In this document: positions 34,001 to 45,836 of the stretch, in pieces
Layout of the letters: every line of letters begins with the position of its first letter
How positions within the stretch are numbered: position 1 is the stretch's first letter
Source: Triops longicaudatus
Lineage: Eukaryota > Arthropoda > Branchiopoda > Notostraca > Triopsidae
Assembly (NCBI GenBank): GCA_022885665.1
Contig: JAGQDJ010000608.1
Span: 558,001 to 622,000 of the forward strand
Length of the DNA stretch: 64,000 bases
Reading direction: 5' to 3'
The notes under the pieces: generated by a model
Seen by the model: the letters and a program-made list of their open reading frames with translations, nothing else
Told to the model about the DNA's origin: nothing
Databases searched by the model: none
Made by a program: the position numbers and the translations under genes

Positions 34001-37000
34001 TACATAGACAGCGAAAGGTCGAACTTTCCCGTGATAGCCTGAATTTCGTTAAAACTAGGCTCCGTTATAGTAAGGTTTCTGCTGTAAGCGAACTGGCGAC
34101 AGCGGCACAATACGTAATACGTGTTTCCAATTCGTGAAGAAAGAGACGAGATTATCCCATAAAAAGATAGTAGATTCATAATTACCCATATCGATATAAA
34201 GCCAGGCGGTTACTATAATAGTCTTACTATGACGAACCCTATTAATGTTTAAGGAGTTGTTGAATATTATGGTGAAAACGAGACGTAAATACGCAGTTAG
34301 ACTAAATACGACTAGACAAATATGCAGAAAAAACGTCTGACGTAATGAAGTCCGAATATGTCGAATATTTATTATGTTACCCCACAAAGTTCGTTATACC
34401 AAGATTGTGCTGCACGAGACCTGTTAATAAACTTAAGTGCATTTCGTCTAAAACCTTTCATTGGTTCAAAGCGGCAAAAGCTCCCCTTACTCACCTTCGC
34501 TTTAAACATTTGTAATTTTAGCAAGATTTCTCTACGAATAGGCTTTCCACGGTCTATTTTCTGAAAAATTACACTCTGTAATTTATCTTTGTTCCTTGTT
34601 CCTGATTTTCCTGTTTTATTTGTCAATACTCAATGCTCCTCGGTACAAACCATTGAATAAAATGAAATTTAGGTTTAAAAACGATAAACAATTAAGAAAC
34701 GGCAACAAGCCGTGCTCAATTCGAAAATAAAAAATAAGGTTTTTAGTCAACGTTAAATTTCTCTTAAGAAATTACTCATTGTTAAAATTAATGTAAGATA
34801 ACTTAAATACAAATATCTACCTTATTTTATTCATATTTGCTACTTGTAACTGTCAATTTTCGAGAGAAACGCGTCTTCTGCTTGTACCGGCGACTAATGC
34901 ATGCTTCAATTCTTCACTCTATCCAAAACACTAATTTGACAACAAATTTTTTCTTTTTCGGTTTTGGTTGATATCATGTTAGGCGGGCGCATTAGACGAA
35001 ATCGAGCACTTGTTGTCCGAACCTACCCAACTTAGTCAACTATCGCTGCACATAACTGATTGCTCTCAACTTGTGCTAACGACTAACTTTTCACTCACGT
35101 GGCGCGATCGGTACACGGAACTTAAACTTACCTTGACTAACATCGAAGAAATCCGACACGAACCTTCAGTCAACGTACCGATTATGCAAGCCTTGGCTAT
35201 AAGTACACTAAAAGTAGCCTGAAAGCAAGAAAAAAAATCTAAGCCTGTTTTTCTATAGGTTTTTCCGCGGTGAACAGTTCGATTGACACGCTCTTCCCGG
35301 GTTTAGTATCCCATACCGAAGTTCTGAACTTCAAACTACAGAACTGCAATATAACAACGATAGCCAAAGACGCGTTTGCCAACATTGATACGCTTCAGTC
35401 GTTTAATATTCTTACTACAAATATCGAAACATGGCGTGCTGCAATGCCCCGACTCGTAAACCTGAATAGCCCGCCCGACGAAACCCAAGATCAGTACATT
35501 TTGCTCACCAACAGTACCATCGGAACCATGGAAGCTTCAGCAATGGCTGTTCGAATGAGCTCAACTGAATTTTTCTCCATAAGTAACACCATCATTAACA
35601 ACTTGGAAGACAACGCGATACAAGTCCAAGGTTCGGGCCACGTCGTCATCGCTGATTTCAATGTTACCCAAGCTAGTGAAAAAAGTTTTTCTGTAATGTT
35701 GGAGAGTCCTGACAAAAGTCAGAAAGTTCTGTCGAGCGCCGTTATCCTTAATACACACATTGGCCAAGGCTCGTTTCTGAATTCATGGCGAGTCATCAAT
35801 GGCCTAGTGGACTTCAGCAAATCGTCATTCGGGGACCAAACCTTAGCTCAACTGGCTCAACTGTTACAGAAACCCAACGCCCAAATGAAAATCGTGGATG
35901 CAACGCTGTTGTGTACTTGCGAGAGCTTGGAACCGTTCCTCAAATCTTTCAAGGAGACGGACACTTCGACTACCGCCTTACCACAATCTCTTACTACATT
36001 AAACGAATCAGTCAACACGACTGGCAAAGAATCTGCGCTCGCCACGACCATATCGTCAGTTGCTAACGATCCTGCTAGAGTACCTTCGTACGAAGAATAT
36101 GAAGATACCGACCACGTGGTCCAGGAAGCCTTAGTTGAAGAAGACCATTCGTCAGTACGCCATAGACGAAATGCTGACGATTTACTCTACAAGCTTATCA
36201 CTACGAGTCTGTGCCTGTCAAACCAGGGTAACCCAAGTGTTCTGCAATACTACATGGCCAATTGTAACATTGCGGATGACTCAACTACAACTGGCAATGA
36301 AGAAGAGGACCAATTCTCTGATTCTGTCTTACCCCCTAAATCTCTCCAAACAGCACTTATGTTCAGTACGATCGGCGTGGGAAGTTTGCTCTTAACGTTG
36401 TTCACTACTGTGCTTATCCGACACATGATCAACAGGAGCAAACGGAGGAAACTGACTGTAACCAAAGCCCGGCAAGCCAAAATGGGCGTGGTGAGCGAAG
36501 AACCCATTTACGACGAGGATGAAGAATGTTAAAAAAAAAACAGTCTGCTGTTAACGCTCTTTAATTACTTTCCAATCTGTGAAACAGCATGTAAATAAAC
36601 AACCAGCAAGGAAAGGTTTTCCTTCTCGCTTGACATTGAACTGTGTCTCCAACAGATATAAATGTTGAAGAGTTTTAAAAACGTCTTGTAAACCCTTTCT
36701 GGTCATTGCATTACCAATCAATGGTTTTATGGCAACGAACTATTTTTTTTATTAATTTCGCAGATCGTTACTTTTTTTCTGAAAGCATGCTCTTACCAGA
36801 GGAAATAATCAAATTGACTCACCAAATCGTCCGCAGTGATGGGTTGACCTCTAACATCAGATGCTACGACCATACGACCAAGGCGGTCTGTCATGTCGGA
36901 TAAGCTGGTCGATAAGGCTAACACGGCCATAATTTCCGACGCAGCACTAATGTCAAACTGCACTAAGCGATCATGACCCTTTTCTGTGGGGCTTAAACCA

Positions 37001-37275
37001 ATACGTACGGAACGTAAGAAACGATCATTGGTGTCCAAAACTATATAAAAAAAGAAACCTATACAAAACAAATAAAGTTGTGTCTAACACGAATTACCTC
37101 TTTGCCAGGTAATTGTATCCTTATCGACATCCAACCGAGCAAAAGCTCGAATTTCTTCCGGAGTCAATTCAGCGGGATCGGTTTTGCTAATGCCCAGTTT
37201 TGCTAAGCGCTTAAGCTGCAATGCGGAGAGAGACATGAGTCAGCAAAACGCAATTTCGCAATTTGTTTTTGGAAG

Positions 37276-37311
<36 letters not shown>

Positions 37312-40163
37312 GTATCTTAGAAAAGCTGCGTTTGTCTTTGACTTGCGGAACCAAGCGGTTATACAACGCTTGGTCGCTTTGTGTAGCCTCGTGGTAAATC
37401 CTGGCATCCAACTGCGCTGCTAGTAAGTTGTTAGCTGCTGTAATGGCATGGATGTCGCCGGTCAAGTGCAAGTTAAACTCTTCCATAGGAATAACCTGGG
37501 CGTAACCACCTCCAGCCGCACCACCTTAGGCAAACAAACACACCAAAGAACATAAAATAAACAGAATAACAGAGCGAAACTGCGTCAAGGTAGCTTAAAA
37601 GTCCCCAAAATACCTTTAATACCAAACGTTGGACCTTGGGACGGCTGACGCACGCAAGCAAAGACGTTTTTGCTTAAATGAGCACCTAAAGCTTGCACCA
37701 AACCTACGGCGGTTGTGCTTTTACCTTCGCCCAACGGGGTTGGCGTTATCCTATAAAAACACAAAAGCAATTAAGTTATGGTAACTCGAAATTACACGAG
37801 AGTATGGACGCACGAAGTCTTAAATACTCGAAAATTTCCCTTTTATGCGACTTATCACGCAAAATCTGACATAACGCGAAAATAATATACGGTGACTAAT
37901 TTACGACCTGTTCATATTTTCTTTTCCAGTTGGTAACGCCTACACGCCTACGTAATTATCACAGATTAATTATCACAGATTGTAATAATTTCTTTTTTTT
38001 TCAATGTTAAACATCGGAAATGACAAATGTTTGCTTATTTCTACTAGTCAAAGTTCGTATTTGAGCCCACTCGCTTCGTCCTTGTGATCGATAATTGATC
38101 AGTTTTAAAACTGAAAGAAAGGAAAGAGGCGAAAGCCTAAACCTTATCATAAACCAAAAACGGAAACAATACCTGTTAATTTTGACTTGCTTCTTCGCTA
38201 AAATACATGGTATTTGCGAGTAAAAATGGTCCAATTTGATATGGCGTGATACTTCCATTTAGGGTTCAAGTTACTGCACGACGTCATTCTCTCGATGATA
38301 TTAATCATTATTAATTAGCAGTAGTATATAGCAACTGTGAATTATATTTAATATCCTCGGCCAGCAAAATTGCTGTTCACAACTTCAACTTTTAATTCGC
38401 AATAAAAAAATACGATTACTCTGCTCCGAGATTGCTGGTTTTGATAATAAATCCTAAAAACGCTTTTTCTTATTCTTAAATTGGACACGAAGCTAATTAT
38501 CGTAAAAATAAGGTTAATGTCATTTGAACGACTCCAAAATAATCTTAAAAACCATTAACTGCTTTCTCAGAAATCGCAGCATAGGCAAAATAGACAACTG
38601 TTTGTAATCTTGCCAACTCCATGTTCCTGCCATTTATCGAGGAATATTTACCCAGTAACTACGACGTATTTGCCGGAAGAGCGATTCTGCATACGCTGCA
38701 ACACTTCCAATCGCACTTTGGCCTTATCGCTTCCATATGGAATGAGTTCCTTTTCCAACAAACCAATTTCAGCTGCCAGTTCACGGATATCTTTACACTT
38801 CTGTGCACGGGCAATTTCAATATCACTAAAGAAAAAAGGCTTTCATTAAAATTCTGATTGAATTGCTGATTATATCAACATAAATACTCGCGTGCACAAA
38901 AAAAGAAGAAATTACAAACATACCAAGGCACTGGTATCAACGGTTTCAATGGAAGGGTCGTTAGCTTCCACTGCTTCGAGTACAAATCACACGCCGCTTT
39001 TTCGGCAGCTAAGACAGTATTCTTCATCAACATGGCCACAGTCATCGGTCCAACACCTCCAGGTACGGGCGTAATATAAGAAGCAGCGTCTACAGCACTT
39101 GTGAAATCTACATCGCCGACTAAACGTTGCCCGGATTTCTTTGAGGGATCTAATAAAAAAGCGGGAGAAAAGGATATTAATATCGGCACACCAGTACAAA
39201 GAGTTTAATTTAAATTCCAGACCTGGAATCGCATTAATGCCACAATCAATCACAACAGCTCCTGGCTTTATCCAGTGACCTTTGACCATTTCAGGTTGTC
39301 CGATAGCTACCAGCAATATGTCTGCTTTCTGTACTTCGGCTTCCAGGTTATTCGTTCTTGAATGGCAAACCGTCACGGTAGCTTGGTTCCATTTCATTAA
39401 TTCCGACAAAGGAGTGCCAACAATCTTACTACGACCGAGTACAACCGCTTTGGCGCCTGGAACAACTACTCCGGACCTGTTTTCAATATTAAATTGCCAA
39501 GATGAAATCTTTAATAAAATCATGTTGTAATTGAACAGTGTAACCTTCTGACAAGTTCTATGCAACCAGCAGGAGTACATGGTATGAACCCAGTTTTAAG
39601 GTCACCGACTGCCAACTTTCCTTGATTCACGGTATGTAAGCCATCCACGTCTTTGCTGGGACTCACGGCGTCGGTAATCAAAGTGGCATCGATAGGATGC
39701 TCGCTATCCAATGGCATTTGGACAATGATACCGTGAACGTCGGGATCTGCGTTCAAATCACGTAACACTGATAACAACTGAAAAAGAAAATAGATTCTTA
39801 TGACGCGCAATAACACTTTTTAAAGATGCAAAAAAGAGCGCAAAGTTCTAATTACTTTAGCTTGTGTCGTGCTTCTCGGTAATGTGACGTGTTTGGCGTT
39901 AATACCAATTTCTTCGGCAGCTTTCATTTTCATTCTAATGTAGACATTTGAATCTTCCCGACCGCCAACTTGAACCACCACCAGGCCAGGTGCAAAACCT
40001 GGGAAGGTTTGCCGCAGTTGTTCCGTACGTTTCCGAAGTTCCATGCGAACATCTCTGCAGGAAATTAAGTTATTACTGATGCAATTTTTTATTAAAAAGA
40101 AAGCGTATTTTACTTCGCAACTTCCGTTCCTGACAATAACTTGCCTCGGACTTCGAGATCCAT
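31069..40163 (-). CDS. MTHFD1: C1-tetrahydrofolate synthase, trifunctional cytosolic
   Basis: Exons, complement: 40114-40163, 39856-40054, 39545-39777, 39223-39476, 38924-39149, 38652-38825, 37614-37750, 37310-37524, 37098-37215, 36823-37040, 32303-32766, 32035-32193, 31846-31972, 31507-31659, 31069-31158. They join to 938 residues (human 935). Residues 1 to about 300 are the methylene-THF dehydrogenase/cyclohydrolase: SNVYIRMKMKAAEEIG with the catalytic YxxxK lysine, VQMPLD, KDVDGLHTVN, NADP-site GRSKIVGTP, TPVPGGVGPMTVAML. The rest is formate-THF ligase with P-loop TPTPLGEGKST, VFACVRQPSQGPTFGIKG, NLHLTGDIHAITAANN, DTNDRFLR, VFIHAGPFANIAHGNSS, FGADIGFEKF, HWAEGG and MSTMPGLPTRPCFYD at the end. 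The enzyme interconverts one-carbon folates for purine and thymidylate synthesis. An intron of 4056 nt (32767-36822) holds another gene on the other strand. Confidence 0.97.
32767..33271. other. MTHFD1 intron, upstream part before nested gene
   Basis: About 0.5 kb of MTHFD1 intron sequence that also lies upstream of the nested plus-strand gene and must include its promoter if that gene is expressed independently. No exon or repeat is evident. Confidence 0.5.
33272..36532 (+). CDS. Single-pass LRR-like membrane protein, nested in MTHFD1 intron
   Basis: Exons: 33272-33463, 34983-35202, 35259-36532, joining in phase to 561 residues. Exon 1 has a signal-peptide-like stretch (VLLINWCRVLVVCLPAIQAQ, with a later start possible at ATG 33302) and a Cys-containing segment (VCTCHSDRH). 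The ectodomain carries degenerate leucine-rich-type repeats (VLNFKLQNCNITTIAKDAF, FSISNTIINNLEDNAI, VILNTHIGQGSF) with many N-glycosylation sites, a CTCESLEPFL cap-like cysteine motif, a Ser/Thr linker, a RHRR basic site that furin-type proteases could cut, paired cysteines (CLSN, NCNI), a TM helix (TALMFSTIGVGSLLLTLFTT) and a short basic then acidic tail ending EPIYDEDEEC. I do not recognise a specific family. AATAAA at 36594-36599 follows the stop by about 60 nt, and the whole gene lies between MTHFD1 exons 10 and 11. Confidence 0.75.
33464..34982 (+). other. First intron of nested membrane-protein gene
   Basis: This 1.5-kb AT-rich intron is also MTHFD1 intron on the opposite strand. Short frames on both strands show no support; no repeat recognised. 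Confidence 0.5.
37278..37307. repeat. 30-nt homopolymer T tract (poly-A on the MTHFD1 strand)
   Basis: Thirty consecutive T on the plus strand. On the MTHFD1 strand the 94-nt intron 37216-37309 begins GT followed by A30, so the donor runs directly into the tract and the tract makes up about a third of the intron. Confidence 0.85.
37751..38651 (-). other. MTHFD1 intron between dehydrogenase and synthetase parts
   Basis: A 901-nt AT-rich intron that falls close to the junction between the dehydrogenase/cyclohydrolase and formate-THF ligase halves, just before the P-loop exon. No other feature seen. Confidence 0.6.
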
Positions 40164-40867
40164 CTTAAAAGGCAACCTGTGAAAAACATACTAATAAATG
40201 GAAGATCTTTTTAAAAATAAAAACAAAGAGCGTCGCAAAAAGCGATAAACATTATTTGTATATCGGTAAGATGCTGCGGAATAGGATTAGGTTACGCAAC
40301 TCTAATCTAACCTTTGTTTGCTTTGTTGATCAGTTTGCATGTGGCGTGATATAAAGCTTACAGTCCGGACAGAAGCATTGGATTTACACAAAAAATCGGT
40401 TCTTAGAACAACGTTACAATGATATAGCATAGTCCTTCAAGGTTGCAAAATTCCAACGCTAGGTAATATAAGATTATGCGAAGCGGAGATAAAACGATCG
40501 AAGACGTCATTTACTGACGCAATACAAAGAACTGGGTTAGGGTAACCACTTTATGTGAGCAATCTTAGCACTGGGGTCACAGGAAAATATAAATATTTTG
40601 AAACTTACGCGAAGGCACTGGGTATCACCGGAGAGACGAGGTCGCGAAGGGCTTATGTTGTCCGCAACATTCCGACCGGATTTTAGTTGCCCAGCAAGTT
40701 TCATGTTGAGATTACAAACCCAAATCGCGGGTTACTATTTAAGCGCGCACTCACAAAACTTGTTTCGAATGTTAGGAAATCGTCCTTATTTGGAGGCAAA
40801 TTCAAAACTAGCTTTGTAGCAGGGTCCCAAGGTAATGGACCTGGAAAGCAAACTTCTGGGTAAAAAC

Positions 40868-41031
40868 CAGAGGCGTCGTGCCATATGGGGCGAGGGGGGC
40901 CCGGGCCCTCCCAAAATTTTTGCCATCCTGAGAAAAAAGGTATAATTTAAAACTCATTTATAACTCATTAACTCTTTTAAGAGAAATGCAAAATCGGGCC
41001 CCCCAAATTTTTGAAGTGCACGACGCCACTG
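40868..41031. mobile_element. hAT-type MITE, 164 bp
   Basis: Terminal inverted repeats CAGAGGCGTCGTGC and GCACGACGCCACTG (13 of 14 matching) bound a 164-bp non-coding body with G/C runs near both ends and an AT-rich centre. Both flanks carry the same 8 bp GTAAAAAC (40860-40867 and 41032-41039). An 8-bp target duplication with CAG-starting ends is typical of the hAT superfamily. It encodes no transposase and would depend on one supplied elsewhere. Confidence 0.88.
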
Positions 41032-41544
41032 GTAAAAACCCTTCGAGACTACGTAAGTGAACATCCTAATCTTCGTGCTCCTCTTGGGTTGCAGCATGAG
41101 ATGTCTACTCAAGGAAAAATTGCATCCGCATAAGCCAGTACACCAAAATTCAGTAGTTTGTCGCCTCTGCATTTAGTACCCTTGAAGGCTTCGGCGGTCA
41201 GCTTGACATTCTGTCCGCGAGGAAGAAAAGGAATTTCGTATTCGCATTATGGGACGGCACGTTCGCAAAACAATACCGCGCGGCTATTGAACCGCGAATA
41301 CGGTGGTGCGTTTAGTCCTGACACATGACATACATTTACTGCATGTGTACACTCTTAACCAGCAGTTCGGTGACTTGCTCGGAAGTCCAGTACTGCGTGA
41401 TGGGATAGGCAGATGTGTAGGAAAACTTCGTTCTTGTAATTTTCACTTTTATCAATATAATTTGAAGTCAACTTCAGTAAAACGAAGTTAGCTTTAATAA
41501 TTTGCCTCAACAACAAACAAACGCTGCACGATGTTTCACTAGCG

Positions 41545-41734
41545 CAGTGGTGCCCAAACTTTTTTCACCCGAGGGCCGCGCGCGACATGATATAAAATAT
41601 CGCGGGCCCGAATGTTCCGATTTCGCCAGAATCATGCCGACATTAAAAATGAAATTATGCAGTGATGTACATGAGCGGTATAAATGAACGGACCGTATGA
41701 GGCACCTTCGCGGGCCGTAGTTTGGGCACCACTG
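41545..41734. mobile_element. hAT-type MITE, 190 bp
   Basis: Ends CAGTGGTGCCCAAACT and its exact inverse bound a 190-bp body. The 8-bp target duplication CACTAGCG is perfect at 41537-41544 and 41735-41742. The ends resemble CAGTGGTTCCCAAAC-type hAT termini known in many animals. It differs in sequence from the neighbouring MITE, so it is a second family. No coding capacity. Confidence 0.9.
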
Positions 41735-41933
41735 CACTAGCGTTACGTCTCAGAAAAATATACAATAAATCCTACTGTAACAAACTTGGCTGAGAAAATA
41801 TTTTTTTTGCAAATGCATTACCAAGTGTGGAGTAGATGTGCTGTATTCGTCGTATTATAGTCTCAACAAATCAACCGAGATTATGCATAATTAAAATTTT
41901 GAGCAATTATGATCATTCTGGACACACTTTTTA

Positions 41934-44900
41934 TTATAGTGTGGGCCGAGGCGTCAGACGAACTTTCAGGCTGCATTTTGGCCGTAGAATGAGTTCAGCT
42001 AAAAGCTCGATGTTTTCTCGCTTCTCCAAAGATTTCACATGGAAATGACGAATTACAGTAGAAAGAACTATCTTCTCTTCCATTACAGCGAACTTTTGAC
42101 CTGTTATAGGAAATCCACGTTTTAATCAGTAACGAACAGCCAGGTTTTTGTTGTGAGTTAAACCATTCTGGGTGCAAGACTGAGCGGTTTGAATTTATTA
42201 AAAAAACTTTGCAATACTCTTACGAAATTAATTTACAATTTTGTTATTTTTTATCGCTTTTTTAAATGCTATTCTTTAGCTATTTTTTAAATATTAGTAC
42301 TATGTCTTTTACAATAACTATTCGTTCTTTTACCTATGCAGTTCCTCGGTCCCGCACTGAAGGGTACGTAGGCGTACGGGTGTCTTCGAACGCAATTTTC
42401 GGGGTAAAAGCGTTCGGGCATGTATGCTTCAGGATCAGGGAAAATTGACGGATTTCGGTGAAGCATGTAGGTGCACAACATCACAGTACATCCCTTTGGA
42501 ATCGTGTATCCTTCTGTAAAAGTACACGAATAAGATGTCAATTTCCTTTGACATTACTAGTGTGCAGAACGTAAGTTCCTCTTTGAGTTGTAAGTTCTAT
42601 TGTAACCTATTGTATGTTCCTCTATGAGTTCTCTCCCCAGGATGGGTACGCTGGGATAAAGACGCTGAGCTTCTTTGATGCAACATTCTAAGTACTTCAG
42701 TTTGGGTAGGTCCTGTATGGTAACGGGCTTGCTCAGGTCGTTGCCCAGCACGTCAATAATTTCTTCGTACAATCTTTCCTAAAAACAAAGCTGATCAGGT
42801 AAATAATAAGAGGTTATGGTTACTTTACCTGCACTTCGGGATGCGTGCCAATCAGAAACAAGCACCAGCTGATACCAGCTGCCGTCGTATCGTGGCCCTA
42901 ATGACAATTATTGACCTCAGATATATGCAATAGTATGTTTTCGCTCAGTCCTGTTAAAGACTTCTTACTTCGAACATGAACGTGTCCACTTCTTCTCGAA
43001 TGTCTGCATCGGACAACACACGCCCACTGTCGGACGCAGTTATTAGTAGATCCAAGAAAGCCAAACGTCTCTTCGCTAAGTTGTGTTATTTCTTAGGTTT
43101 GTCTTTTCAATTGATTTAGCATAATTGATGAAACTTACTGCGACAGTCTTCGCTTTCTTTTGTTACATTTTTCTGATCATCTAAACTAGCGTTTCTTTTT
43201 TGGTGGACCAGCTTCCTTTCACGGATAACCTACAATAGAATACAATTTTTACTGAAACTTGCCGGTCTTTGTAGAGTAATAGTGAAGTACTTGGTCTGTG
43301 AATCCATGAAGAACTTTCAAACAGTGTTTATGTTCCTTTGCTAGAGGAGTTACATTGAATAATATCTCCGGTTGAAGCCATGGGCGAAACTGTCTAGCTT
43401 GGACTATGGATCCGATCCTACAAAATATATACAAGTTATAAATGCTGGCGGATTTTTTGACCTTGTTTCAACATTGTGAGCGAAATTCTTTTTTAACCCG
43501 TTGGTATACGAGTAGCGAAACCCTTGACAAGATGTATATTTTTGTTCAAAGAATATAAGATAGCGAAATGTCCACGGACTTGTAAACTGCTCGTACATAT
43601 TCAGAATCTTGATTGCTTTGCGCATCGACATCTTTGCCCATTGCGGTATCTTTTCGCGATGCCAGGGTAAGACGGAAAATATATAATTAGTACAAGAAAT
43701 CTAATTAACTTAAATGGAGTCTTACTGCATATTGTGTCAAGCGTACAGCGAGTGATGTACGGAAAAACATCCACGGCTTTATTTGCATCCTTATTCACGG
43801 CGATGCGCAGTTTCTCTACCAATACGAGGCTTTTCTCGTTGAAAACATCAACGAAATCCTCCAAAATCTTGAAGTGAAACGCTGGCGTTAGCAACTTCCT
43901 CCTTGAGTGCCATTTTTCACCTGAAACAGGCCACCGAGGTAAAGCGGATTATGATTTTTCTCCTCGAGAGTTAGTCAAAGGCTTATTTCAGTCACGACTC
44001 ACTAGAGGCGCCAGTAGCTACCATTATCGGATTTGTTGACACTTGTGGAGCGTGGTACGTGGGTTGAACCTAGTCTAACGTATTTGGGTACGATACGATA
44101 CACTATTATTGTGTCGAGTAAGTGTATGGGCGATAGAAAATAAGAATCGCAGTAATAGCATCACTTTTGGAACTGGAACTACCTTCTGTGAGGCACTTAC
44201 ATAGGTTCAGTGGGCACTTGTAATAAAGTTTATATTTGGAACGCCAAATTACACATAATGTTTTTCACTAGATATTGAATTAGTTACTAATTAGCTTTTC
44301 ACTGAGCTATTATTATTCGTCATTTGATTGCGTGGCGTGAATCCTAAAAATTAAACCCGGAATTCCTAGAATGGCAGCTACTCACCAGTGCCTCTGGTGA
44401 CATGATTGCGAGTCTTACTTAGACTAATCATTGTATGAGCTGGATACCTACCTGCACTTGTCAATAAGCCAGTTCCCAACCAAGGTAGCAAATAATTGTA
44501 CTCACGACTCTTGACAATATGTTTATTGCTACCAAGTATAGCCTGAAAAAGAAATAGCTTTTTGATTATTGCAAGACTTTCGCCTGTACCTTTCTATCAA
44601 TACGTACAAAGAGGCCTATTACGTTAATGGACTGCATTACAATGCTAATAAAAGTTGATAAAAAATATCCAATTGATGAAAAAAATGCTTGTTAATCCTC
44701 GTTCGATGTTGATAAACCACGAAAACAACTTAGCAATGTTTGTTTAGAGATTGTCTAATCTATATAAAATAATTCTGCGTTGTAGTAATTGTTTTTCCTA
44801 CCACTATCTTTACATCACTATCTCACTATCATTACACCTATTGGCTTGATGTTTCTCCCTTGCCAGGAAATAGTCAAAATATCCGTGAAGACAATGAGGG

Positions 44901-45836
44901 CTCGTGTACAAGTACTTAGCAGCTTCTGTATCGTTACTTAATGCTTTTTAAATATTTTTTTATCAATTACGTTAGGTTGGATATTACTCACTTCAGTTGC
45001 TTCCGGGGTTATTAGGATTACGACAGGGTTGTGTCCAACCCAAACGCGGAATAAAGGATTGCCTCGTCCATACGTGTTATGCCATTCTATTACCTTCTTA
45101 AATGATTCTGTAGGGAAAGTTTTAATAACTTGGTTTAGCACAGCATTTGGTAAGTAGTGTAATATGTGTTTAAAAGAACAGAAACGTCTATATACTTCTA
45201 GGATTATGAACACAATAAAAAAACATACAGAAACTTACTTTCTAATATATTTTAGTGCTTAACAAATTTCACTCTTAATTCACGCAAAAGGAGACTATTC
45301 TAAAATTTACTCGCGTGTAAATTCACCTTCATTACCCTTCACTGGTAATGTTTCCACTTTTGCTATGAAACAGATATTAAAGTGAGTTAAAATTCGCGAA
45401 ATTAGTAACGAAATTTCTTGACAGACTTTTGAGAAAACGAATGAGAAGCTTTGTAAGTTGACATGCGAATTATCTCAAACGAATTTTCCAAAAATATATA
45501 TCATGAATGAAAAATAGGAGGTGAAAAACTACCAATTTTTAATCGCCTTTCAAATATTTGACCTTTACACTTCAATGTTCAGCGTAAAGTACTAATATTA
45601 TTTAGCATTTTCTAGTAAAAGTTATATTTACCTTCTGGGGGTCCATAAAATTGTAAAGCGTTGCCAAAAACTGGCACGGCAAGCGGCCCAGGAATTTTGT
45701 CAATAATTTTAATGAAGGTGCGGTGTCTCACATACCACTTTGTTGCCAGAAGTATCACAATTGCAAGTATCGAAACAAAAGTAGCACTTGAGGGTAACCA
45801 ATAGGTCAATGCCGGAGCTAGACTTGCGTTTTCCAT
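41934..45836 (-). CDS. Cytochrome P450, CYP4-type, copy A
   Basis: Exons, complement: 45632-45836, 44992-45107, 44452-44542, 43726-43920, 43580-43649, 43291-43417, 43139-43229, 42969-43075, 42829-42897, 42607-42778, 42334-42513, 41934-42100. They join to 529 residues. The N-terminus has an ER anchor (LAIVILLATKWYV) and IPGPLAVPVFGNAL hinge. Hallmarks follow: WHSRRKLLTPAFHF, the CYP4 signature EEVDTFMFEGHDTTA in the I helix (the Glu can bond heme covalently in this family), KEAQRLYPSVP with the ExxR motif, FPDPEAYMPERF, and heme-binding PFSAGPRNCIG. CYP4 enzymes are ER monooxygenases that hydroxylate fatty acids, and in arthropods some act on xenobiotics or hormones; the substrate here is unknown. 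All phases agree, so the gene looks intact. The exon 43580-43649 uses weak splice signals. Confidence 0.93.

Larger units (their letters stand above)
40164..41933. other. Intergenic region with two hAT-type MITEs
   Basis: This 1.8-kb stretch carries the MTHFD1 promoter and the 3' flank of the first P450 gene. Two miniature elements, at 40868-41031 and 41545-41734, account for about 350 bp of it. No coding exon is supported. Confidence 0.7.
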
